Below, piece after piece: positions 1 through 7,880 of a stretch of DNA of 64,000 nucleotides (positions within the stretch are counted from its first letter, which is position 1; each line of letters starts with the position of its first letter). The position numbers and the translations under genes are program-made. The notes beneath the pieces were generated by a model. That model had not been told where the DNA came from. It saw nothing but the letters and a program-made list of their open reading frames with translations, and did no database searches. This stretch comes from Dromaius novaehollandiae (Eukaryota > Chordata > Aves > Casuariiformes > Dromaiidae), in assembly GCF_036370855.1 (NCBI RefSeq), contig NW_026991398.1, positions 2,418,001-2,482,000 of the forward strand, written 5' to 3'.

Positions 1-33
1 CCTCAACCATTCTGTGATTCTGTGATTCTGTGA
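1..33 (+). mobile_element. CR1 LINE 3' tail
   Basis: Three tandem copies of the 8-bp word ATTCTGTG at 9-32 are the typical 3' terminus of avian CR1 elements on the plus strand. The body of the element lies left of the window. The homology between arm A and arm A' begins directly after this tail, so a CR1 end marks the outer edge of the inverted duplication as far as it can be seen here. Confidence 0.8.
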
Positions 34-1189
34 TCTTAAGCACCACACATGGAGAAACCTTCCTGAGGCCTCTTAAAAACAAGCAGCCTGCTTTGGTGCC
101 TAAAGGAGGAAGGCTGAGTCCTGTCCCATACTGTCCTGCATCCTACCTCTCCAAAAAGAGTGACCCACAGCAGAAATCAGTTTTGAAGCTCACCAAAGCA
201 TCACCAAAATCAGTTTTGAAGCATCACCAAGCTCTGGCTTCCTGCACAGCTCTGCCCAGTGCAGAGATCTGTTAAGTATGGGGGTGCAGAAGTGACTTCT
301 CCAGTGCCTCATTTTTAGATACTCCACAGCCTTTGACACCATCTGGGGACATTCCTGAAGGATTTATCAGCAAGTTCTGGAAAATAACTGGGGTGAAGGG
401 AGGTGACTGCTTTCCAGGACATGAGGAGAAAACTGCCTGCTGTCTCCCTAGCTGTGCCATCTCCATGGCAGTGACCTCCTGAGCCCCCTGATGACACAAG
501 CTGAGGTCACAGTGGGATGTGCTGCATCACAGGGAGGTCTCCCTGGTGCCACAGGGGTACCCTCACTTCCCTGTGAGGCCTGGTCACTGCTGGGCACCGC
601 TCATGTGCTGCCTGCCACTGCCCTCTGGAGCCACTCCGTGGCAAGGAGAGGGCTTGGGAGCCACGCTGGGGCCCCTCACAGACAGGCAGAGAAAGAGAGA
701 CCCACCAGAGATTTTTGTGCAACGAGACAGGAAGAGCGTCCTTCCTCCTCGTCTTAGAGGCAAGCCAAGAGCAAGGGGACAAGCAAGACGGAGGACTGAT
801 GGACCACCACCATCAGCCCAGACCCCAGTTCCTTGTTCCCAGTGCTCCTGCAGATCTCCACCAAGGGTAAGGGCTTTGGGAGCTCCTTCCTGAAGAGTCA
901 CAGAAAGACTGCTAACTATAAAAAAGGATGTGGATCCTGGGCTGTGGGGGTGGCTGCACAGGGTGGGGGCTGCCAAGAGAGCCTTGTTGTAGAGTCCTGA
1001 CTGGCTGGGGGGCACAATGTGGCAGGCAATGTCACTCCTGGGTGCTGGGGCTCGGCCCTAAGCCCCCAGGATCCTGTGGGGGTGGGGGCAATCCATGGCC
1101 AGGTTTCCCTGGGAGTGGGTCCCCCTTTGGGATCTGGCTCTGGCAGGAAAGGGGTGCTGCATCCCAGAGGCTGGGGTATCCTGCAGTTC
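34..1189. repeat. Outer end of inverted-repeat arm A (partner about 42,805-43,985)
   Basis: This stretch reappears reversed at about 42,805-43,985. It can be followed by eye through short anchors, for example CTTTGGTGCCTAAA at about 92 and its reverse complement near 43,917. Similarity looks lower here, roughly 80-90%, than in the inner 2-6 kb of the arm. Several overlapping open frames exist on both strands but shift between the two copies, so I call no gene. Confidence 0.75.
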
Positions 1190-1865
1190 TGTGCGGCTCT
1201 CAAGAGCCTGCTGGAAATGCCCTTGCTGGAAATGGATCCTTCACCTAGTAATAAATCCTAGTAGTCTACTTGTTTGGAAGAACCTCTGTTCCTTCCCCAT
1301 GGATCCTCTTCTGCCTTCATTTTGGCAGAGCATGTTTTGGGCAAGGAGATGCCATCTTCAGATGGTCACAGCCCCTGTCCTCCTGCAAATGGGGGCCAAA
1401 CCTCTGCAGCCAGAAGAAAGCATGCTTGGGAGAGCAGCTTGGAAACAGGTGGGGGTGCCAGTGCCACTCCATAAGCCCTGGCTGATCCCAAGCATTCTTC
1501 TTTGAGCGGCAGTGGGCAGTGCTGGGGGGAGTCCATCAGGGCCATCTACACCAGCCCTCCTCCAGGCCCTAAACCATTGGCAGGCCCAGAGCTGCTCTCT
1601 CCATCACTGCCCCCTCATCACTGCCCCGTGCCCCCATGGGCTCCTCAGCCCTATGGAGTGACCTGCCAGGGCCCAGCCCAGCCCCGCGGAGAGCAGCCCC
1701 TGCCTGGCTGCAGCCCAGCCCTGCCAGGCGCAGCGTGAGGGCTGCCGAGCCCCGGGCTGCCAAGAGCAGGGTGTCCGGGCCCCAGGGGACAGAGGATACT
1801 GTCCTGCCCCACCCGGCCCTGCCCTGGGGCAGCAGGACACTGCCCGCAGGCTCCGGCACCCCAGC
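1190..1865. other. Arm-A-only segment (indel relative to A')
   Basis: Arm A is about 640 bp longer than arm A' in this interval: the sum of paired coordinates changes from about 43,986 outside it to 44,622 inside it. The extra DNA has no mobile-element ends that I recognise, and I see no gene in it. It could be an insertion in A or a deletion in A'. Confidence 0.55.
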
Positions 1866-2120
1866 CATGCCCAGGGCCCACGCACCAGCACCAGGGCCAG
1901 CACCAGCACCGGCCCCGGGTGCAGGGCAGCCAGGAGCTCCACAGGGCCCCTGCGGCAGAGCCCAGACCCTGCAGGGCAGCGGCCAGGCCCCAGGGCCCCG
2001 CACTGCCCAGGCACATAGCACCGGGCTGCCCCCAGGCCCTGCCGCACCCCGCGCTGCCGCCCATAACATGGCGCCCCTCCACAGGGGGGAGGAGGGGAGG
2101 GGAGGGGAGGGGCAGAGCTG
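1640..2120. other. GC-rich block with G-quadruplex-prone run
   Basis: Very GC-rich DNA with clustered CpG (GCGGAG, GCGCAGCGTG, CCGCGCTGCCGCC) and a run of GGGGA units at about 2,084-2,113. The same run appears as CCCCT units at about 42,513-42,541 in arm A'. The long overlapping frames on all strands here follow from GC content and do not look like genes. A CpG-island-like promoter role is possible but unsupported. Confidence 0.5.
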
Positions 2121-2159
2121 GCCGCCAGGGCAGCAGGCTGCAACGTTTCCGTGTGTATG

Positions 2160-2575
2160 TGTGTGTGTGTTTTGGGGCCCTGGGGGTGCCCTGTCTGCTG
2201 CCATGTGTGGTGCTGTGCCCTGTGTGTCCCTGCTGCAGTGGCACGTGTTGGCTGGCCACCCTCCGTGAGGCGAGGGGTGGGGGTGCAGGGTGTCACAGTG
2301 GTGGGGTGCCCTGTGGTGGGGGTAGGTGGTGGACTCAGTGTCTTGGTGTTCAGAACGGGAAGAGGTGTCTGGAGAGAGCAGTGCTGTGCGTGGGGAGTGC
2401 TGCCAGGCTGGGGAGCTGGGGAGCCCTTGGAGGGGAGGAGGTGACTTGGCTCGCAGGGCCCAGGCTGCCCTGGTGGCCAGAGCCAGGGATGCTGGCAGCC
2501 TGCTGCCTTCTGTGCGCTGAGGTTCAGGCCTGGAGTTTGTGAAGCTCTTGCCAGGATCTGCAGGCAGGATCCAGA
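2160..2575 (+). repeat. Dispersed 400-bp repeat R1, copy a
   Basis: The unit runs from a GTGTTTTGG-like start, through CTGCTGCCATGTGTGG and CAGTGTCTTGGTG, to GAGGTTCAGGCCT and an end near CTTGCCAGGATCTGCA. Further copies lie at 3,081-3,480 (+), 58,713-59,120 (+), 36,475-36,880 (-), 41,145-41,545 (-) and 42,055-42,465 (-). Copy a resembles the 58.7-kb copy more than its own neighbour at 3.1 kb. No terminal repeats or coding capacity are evident; the family is unknown to me. Confidence 0.65.
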
Positions 2576-3080
2576 CTAAAGGGCAGGGAGTGTTTCTGCT
2601 TGCTCTGAGATGTGAACCAAGGCTGCTTTTTCCCTCCTTTCCTCTCATTTGCTTTTCCTCATGAGAACTTTCCTCTGCAGCAGTGTTTGCTGAGGGTGGA
2701 GGAGTGGCGGGACATGCTTGTTGCCAGCTGGGTGTTAACATGCTGGCAGCTCTTTGGACAAATGAAGGCCTTGTGGAGCGGTGGTCCTTGGAGAGAGGCA
2801 GGTGTGTTCTTGGGAGATGACTGTCAAGGGGCTGATGCCTTTATGTGCCAAATCTTCACAGACAAGCAGTCACTTTGAGTAGGCCAGCCACAGCCAGAGT
2901 GCCCTGCAAGGCCTGCACAACCCAAGTCTCTCTTCCTTCCAGTTTCAGCCTCTTTAAGATCCTCCAGCATCCTGCTGTAGTGTGAGCTTTCTATGCCGCA
3001 GCAAGGAAATGAGAGAGCACCCTCCATGCAGGCATCAGTGTGCTAGGTGTGGTGTGGTTAGGTGCTGTCACTGCTGCACC

Positions 3081-3480
3081 GTGTGTTTTGGCAGCCCTTG
3101 GTGCCACAGCTGCTGCCATGTGTGGTGCTGTGCCCTGTGTGTCCCTGCTGCAGAGGCGCGTGATGGCTGGCTATCCTCTGTGAGGCAAGGGGCAGTGGGT
3201 TTGGGGTGCCACAGTGATGTGGTGCCTTGTCTTGGGGACAGGTGGTGGCCCCAGTGTCTTGGTGCTCATCTTGGGAGGAGGTGTGTGGAGAGAGCAGTGC
3301 TCTGCTCCCAGAGCCCAGCCTGCCATTGTGGTGTCCTTCTGGGAGACCCGGGGCTGGGAACCATTGGGGACCATGTTACTGCCTTGGAGCATTCTAGTGC
3401 GAGCCAGGGATGCTTGCAGTTTGCTGGCTTCTGTCAGCTGAGGTTCAGGCTTGCAGTTTGTGAAGCTCTTGATGCTTCCC
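3081..3480 (+). repeat. Dispersed 400-bp repeat R1, copy b
   Basis: This is a diverged direct copy of the unit at 2,160-2,575. It shares CTGCTGCCATGTGTGGTG, CTGTGTGTCCCTGCTGCAG and the GAGGTTCAGGCTTG end. It is mirrored at 41,145-41,545, so the a-b tandem arrangement predates the arm duplication. Confidence 0.65.
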
Positions 3481-3837
3481 CGAGTCTTTGAGATTGTACT
3501 GGGTCTTCTGCAGAAAGTCATCTTCTTGCTCCTTAATGGCTTTCTGTTGAATCTGGACCCTCACTGCATCTTCCCTTCCCAGAGCTTAATCCATTCTGAT
3601 CCATCAGAGAGATGGGGAGTTAATCAAAGCAGTCAGAGCCACTTCTCCCCTTTTTGCCTGCCCAGACCCTTGAGGCAGTGCAGATGCCACCTCACAAGAA
3701 GTCAGGCCTCTCGGGGAGACAGGTGGCTCTTAGGCTCCTGTCCTTGGTCAGCCATGGAGGTGGCAGCTCCAAAGCTGCTAGTCCCTTTGGAGTAGAGTCT
3801 TAGGATAGCAGATTCCTTGAGCCTGCAATGGGAGAAA

Positions 3838-4340
3838 CATCTGGAGGTGGGGGTCCAACACCCTGCTCGAGGCAGGTCCCAGGAGCAGAGGTATTTTCAG
3901 GCCTTTTCCAGTGAAGTTTTGAATCTCTCCAAGGATGGAGATTGGGGAACCTCTCTGGGTCCCTGTGCCATAGTCTGGCCACCATCATGGAGAAGAAGGG
4001 TTGTTCTTAACATCTAAGAAGAATGTCCCATGCTCCAAGTTGTCCCTGTTGCCTCTCATGCTGTTACTATGCACCTCCAAGAAAAGCTGGCTCTGTTTTC
4101 ACTGCACCTTCCATAGGGCTGCTGTGCAGAGCAGGTAGATCCCCCTTGGCCTTCTGTTCTTGATGCTGAACAAACCCAGCTCTCCCAGCCTCTCCTTATA
4201 TGCCCTGTACTCTAGCCCCTGACCTTCTTGGTGTCCCTGGGCTGGACTGCCTCCTATGTGTTAGTGCCTTTCTAGAACTGGAGAACCCAAATGGCACCCA
4301 GTATCCAGACGTGGCCTCACCTGTGCCAAAAAGCCAGGTA
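3838..4340 (-). mobile_element. CR1 LINE 3' fragment
   Basis: Read on the minus strand this is CR1 3' sequence. Diagnostic plus-strand phrases are CTCCAAGGATGGAGATTGGGG, the CTGAACAAACCCAGCTCTCCCAGCCTCTCCT stretch at about 4,167-4,196, and GACGTGGCCTCACCTGTGCC. No open reading frame survives. The reversed copy is at about 40,285-40,790 in arm A'. Confidence 0.8.
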
Positions 4341-4475
4341 GAATGTCTCCGGTGGCCCTGCTGGTTACGTTCTCACAAATACAGCTCAGCATAGAGGGGA
4401 GACATTTGCCCCTGGCTGTTGTGAGAATGCAAGGCCAGCAGAGCTGACACTAACCCTCCGATTCTTTCTTCCTAG

Positions 4476-4616
4476 GTTGCTGCAGTCATGTAGGCTCCCA
4501 GTGCAGTCCTAGAGTCCCCGAGGATGGAGGCAGGGTGCCTTCACTGTGACACCAACACGTGCCAACGTGTTGCCAACACCGTGAGCCCTCTGTGGAACCA
4601 GCTGCAAGTGAATGAG
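4476..4616 (+). other. Exon-like segment (gene unknown, tentative)
   Basis: A good 3' splice site (pyrimidine tract then CCTAG ending at 4,475) precedes 141 bases that end in GAG followed by a GTGAGG donor at 4,617. Both sites are kept in arm A' (about 40,004-40,150, minus). No frame is open through the whole segment: one has a stop 15 bases in, another ends at about 4,549. If transcribed it is more likely part of a noncoding RNA or a dead gene. It also contains a perfect 8-bp inverted repeat with 4-bp spacer (4,553-4,572) carrying a CACGTG E-box. Confidence 0.25.
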
Positions 4617-4789
4617 GTGAGGCTGCGTATGGATGTGAAGGCTGCCGTAAATGCATCTGGCTTTTTTGGGTCACCTGGGGTGTGAGTTCCCCTCCTGGTA
4701 CCTCTGCTCTGCTGCAAATTCCTCCTCCCACAAATGCTGTTGGTGCCAGCCTGCTCAGCAAATGCTGTAATGCTCCCTCCTTTTCCTAG

Positions 4790-4855
4790 ATGGTTGTGGT
4801 GCTGTATAGGATGAATCAAAGACCCTTATAATAAATGCCAGCATCCCCTGTGTGC
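4790..4855 (+). other. Possible terminal exon with polyadenylation signal
   Basis: A strong 3' splice site (CTCCCTCCTTTTCCTAG ending at 4,789) is followed within 50 bases by AATAAA at 4,830-4,835, overlapping an in-frame TAA. With the segment at 4,476-4,616 this would make a 173-base intron. The elements are preserved reversed in arm A' (AATAAA at 39,787-39,792, minus). There is no recognisable protein. Chance splice-like sites cannot be excluded. Confidence 0.25.
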
Positions 4856-5736
4856 CTTTGTCTGCGTGCCCCAAAGCCTGCTTTGATTGAACTGAGGAAC
4901 TCTCAGAGCTCTTGGGCTTCTGGCTCTGTGAGGGGTGAAGATGTGCCCAGGGCCAGGTTGCCCGTGGCACCCAGCCATTGGTGTGCCACAAACACAGCTC
5001 CGGAGCCCGGGTTCCTGCTGCAGAGCCCATTCCCACAGGACTGCAGGTGTTTCCCCAGACCTCCAGTCTGGGGCTGTCTCCTTGCTGGTGCCACGTTTTC
5101 AGAGCCTCTGCACCCTTTCTCCCTTCACAGAAGCTCCTTGTCCAGCTAATGAAAGGAAAGGGGCAGAGGTTACTTTAGGCTCAGGAGACCTACAGGACTC
5201 CCAAGTTGTGTCTGTAACTTTATTACAAAAAACAAATGCCCTAACCCTTGTCCCTAGCTGGAGGTTCATGATGTGGTGGGGTCGTGGGGGTGGAAAGCAG
5301 CAGCCTGCTGTGCCCACAGGGAGCAGCATCCTTCCTTCTGAAAACAGCAGCATTGCCCAAGGAGCCAGCTCTGGTCCTGATCTTGTGCTGAGTGTTTGCA
5401 TACAGCTTGTGAGCCCAGAGTGCCTTGGCCACCTCCCGGTGTCACCACAAGAGCTTCCCTCTGTGTGTGGGTTGAGGAGCCAAGGCAGCAAGCAAAGCAT
5501 TGCCTGGGGAGTGTGCAAGTGGCGAGGGTCGAGCATCCGTCTCTTCTTGCTGGCACTTGGTTGTATCTAGCAGAAGGGCCAGCTCTGTGGGGCAGAGACA
5601 GTGTGTTTACAGACTAGCTGGCACAGCCGAGGTCTGGTGTGAGGTCGATGCCTGGTGCAGGGCTGAGTTGATGTGACAGTGTCAGAAACCCTTTCCAGTG
5701 CAGCTGCTCCCTGGGCTGGTCTCTTTACCGAGGCCC
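4856..5736. other. Arm DNA without recognisable gene
   Basis: The stretch is present almost unchanged, reversed, at about 38,884-39,765. The largest frame (145 codons, minus strand) has no family resemblance and overlaps other frames equally open. A TTTATTAC at about 5,219 reads as AATAAA on the minus strand and is paired in arm A' with a T12 run (about 39,385) next to the matching AATAAA. Confidence 0.5.
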
Positions 5737-5743
5737 TATAAAT
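5737..5743 (+). promoter_or_regulatory. TATA-like box upstream of a 152-codon frame
   Basis: TATAAAT lies 65 bases before the first ATG of the frame at 5,808-6,266. That spacing would fit a start of transcription near 5,767. The site is identical in arm A' (38,877-38,883, minus). Confidence 0.3.
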
Positions 5744-5807
5744 GGAAGTGGTGTCCTGCTGTCATTTAATAGGTGCTGCAGAACAAGTTGCTCACAGCTA
5801 AGACTTG

Positions 5808-6266
5808 ATGGTAAAGGAAATGCAAGTGCAATTGTTCCCTTTTGGGATTTGGTCCCAGGGTGACAGAGTGGAGATGTCCCATGACCTGGAGAGAGTCTTG
5901 CCAGGAGATGACAGCTGTTTGCAGAGGAGTGTCATGAAAGGAGTGATGACAGTGACATCAAGGGACATGAGGGTGATCCAGGTGATCTCCTCTGTGAAGG
6001 GCATTGGAGAAGCCTGCCTCAACCCCTGTGTTTTTGTGAAATACAGGCTGGCCCAGAGATGTGTCTCATGCCTGAAGAACCAGTGGAGGTTCCCAGCTCC
6101 CCCTGTGACAGATCCTTTGGCAGAGCACCTTGCTGTAGAGAAAAGGCTGTGCTCAGCAGGCTCTTGGTTGGTGCAGGTTCTTGGGATGTCACCTCCGTGC
6201 ATTCTCCTGATCAGCAAGAAACCTTTTAATAGCTTCAGTGTGGACTTGGAGGTCCCTTCTGCCTGA
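5808..6266 (+). CDS. 152-codon open frame of unknown nature (doubtful gene)
   Basis: The frame starts at the first ATG (MVKEMQVQLFPFG) and ends at TGA in the first minisatellite border. It shows no signal peptide, membrane segment or known motif. The reversed copy in arm A' (38,354-38,812, minus) is open over the same length. I count about a dozen base differences, of which nine or ten change an amino acid and only two or three are silent; the first roughly 200 bases are identical. That pattern looks like neutral drift after recent duplication, not protein constraint. A TATA-like box sits 65 bases upstream. I would treat it as a non-coding or very young frame. Confidence 0.2.
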   Translation: MVKEMQVQLFPFGIWSQGDRVEMSHDLERVLPGDDSCLQRSVMKGVMTVTSRDMRVIQVISSVKGIGEACLNPCVFVKYRLAQRCVSCLKNQWRFPAPPVTDPLAEHLAVEKRLCSAGSWLVQVLGMSPPCILLISKKPFNSFSVDLEVPSA

Positions 6267-7054
6267 GTACCTGACAGGTCAGCAGCAGGCCCATGGGTAG
6301 GGTCTGTGCTTGTGAGGTCCCTTTATCCTCAGGACCTGCTGGGCAAGCTGCAGGCAGCTGGCTTGGGTGCTGCCTGTGAGGTGACTTGTGCCTCAGCACC
6401 TCCTAGGCCAGGGGAGGCACCTAAGTGCTGTTGGTGCAGGTTGGGAGGTGCTTCTGCCTCAGGCCTTGATAGGCCAGCAGCAGGCACGTGGCTTCGAGGC
6501 TGAGTGTGAGGTCAGTGGTGCCTCGGTACGGGATAGGCCAGCAGCGGGCACAGGGCTGCCGTTTGCGCTTGTGAGGTCACTGGTGACTCAGTACCTGATA
6601 GGGCAGCTGCAGGCACATGGCTCCAGGGCTTAATGTGAGGCCCCTTTTCAATCCCTACCTGGTAGGCCAGTGTCAGGTACATTACTGCTGGTTGTCTTGG
6701 TGAGGACGTTGAGAACCTGAGAGACAGCCACATGCACATGGGTTTGGTGATGATGGTGAGGTCACTTTCTGCCTCAGCACCTCATAGGTGAGCATCAGGC
6801 CCATGGCTTGGATGCAGATGGTGAGGTGCCTTGGCCTCAGTACCTCACTGGCCAGCACAGGCATATTGGTGCAGTTTGTACTTGTGAGGCCACTTCTGCC
6901 TCAGTCCCTGATGGGCCAGCAGTGGTCACATGTCTTTGATGCAGATTGTGAGGTCACTTGCACCTGCGGCCCTGACAGGCCAGTGGCAGGCCAATGGCTG
7001 CTGTTTGTGCTTGTGAGGTCACTTGTGCCTCAGGCCCTCATAGGCCAGGCACGC
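6267..7054. repeat. 64-bp minisatellite array 1 (12 units)
   Basis: Degenerate tandem repeat with the core GTGAGGTCACTTCTGCCTCA, followed by GTACCTGATAGGCCAGCAGC and CAGGCACATGG. The GTGAGG-like landmark starts at 6,312, 6,376, 6,443, 6,506, 6,571, 6,635, 6,700, 6,756, 6,821, 6,884, 6,948 and 7,013, so the period is 63-67 (once 56). The partner array in arm A' (37,759-38,350) is shorter by about 193 bp, that is three units. The array ends exactly at the solo LTR. Confidence 0.85.
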
Positions 7055-7561
7055 TGAGCTTGAGAGAAATTGCTTGTCAAGTGTAGGAGTTTATTAGAGA
7101 TAAGTGTTCCTACACATATAACAAACATTGGGCAACACCAAACAATCTACAAACTGTAAGTATTAACAAACCTCAAAGTATATCCAAGCCATACTGTTAA
7201 GCCATGGATGCACGATATAATGACTATTCTTGCTTTTTTCTTGTCCTTATGGGGCCACCCCTATGGTAACAGTTTTCCCCAGGTTATTCTCACCACACTT
7301 TAGCTGTGCCAGGATGATTCATGTTCTCCTTGGCAGTTGGCCTCAGGGTTGTCCCCACTGATGAGTGGGTTGTCGAGTCCGCAGGCCAGCTGATGATGAG
7401 TCCGAGTCCACACAGAGGTATGTGGCTTACTCCCTTATCCTTCCTGGACCTAGTTCCTTATCCAGTCAAACAGTGCCAGGCCACGGTTACACAACAGTTG
7501 TATGGCCCCAGTCAATACCAGTAGGCATACCAAAAGATAACCCAGTGCTCAGTTGACAACA
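7055..7561 (-). mobile_element. Solo LTR (endogenous retrovirus type), 507 bp
   Basis: On the minus strand the element begins TGTTGTCA (7,561) and ends CTCA (7,055), with AATAAA at 7,090-7,095 near its 3' end, as in an LTR. The arm A' copy (37,252-37,758, plus) has the same 507-bp length. No primer-binding site, gag or pol is adjacent, so it is a solo LTR. Its right flank in arm A was removed by a deletion ending in the bases CAGT at 7,560-7,563. The precise LTR family is unknown to me. Confidence 0.7.
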
Positions 7562-7880
7562 GTGAGTCGTGATGCTCAAGCACTTGCCTGCAAGTCAGCA
7601 GGAAATACTTCAGGGGTCATAGCTGAGAATCAGCTTGCAAAGCTGAAGTTGTTTTGTGCAGATAACTTGCAAGCCCCCTCAGAATTAAGTTCCTCAATTT
7701 TCCACATGCTCCTCTCTGCTCTAGGGGAGTCATTTCTGAGCTGACAGATCAGGTGTCCAGCTCAGCTGAGCACGTTTTGCAAGGTGTCACTGAGCTGGTT
7801 GAGGCTGCAGGTTCTGAAGCTCTTTCCAGGGTCTCCAGCTGGGATTCTGACTAGAATCCAGTGCGCCTCCTTTGTCCTAG
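7562..7880. repeat. Arm segment shared with A' (about 35,470-35,786) and C (59,811-60,130)
   Basis: It starts GTGAGTCGTGATGCTCAAGC, which is found at 59,811 in C and reversed near 35,786 in A'. In both of those copies about 1.5 kb separates this point from the LTR, whereas in arm A the two abut. A short frame is open in all three copies but has no recognisable product. Confidence 0.7.

Noticed and set aside
300-380. Possible CR1 RT motif (reads like STAFDTIWGH on the plus strand)
   Set aside because: No neighbouring CR1 sequence, and the arm A' copy breaks the resemblance.
1569-2741. 390-codon minus-strand frame (and 448-codon partner at 41,881-43,227)
   Set aside because: It crosses repeat R1 and a GC-rich block, competes with equally long frames on other strands, shows low-complexity proline/alanine/histidine composition and no domain.
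5225-5245. CCCTAACCC, telomere-like
   Set aside because: Only one and a half units; no array, so chance.
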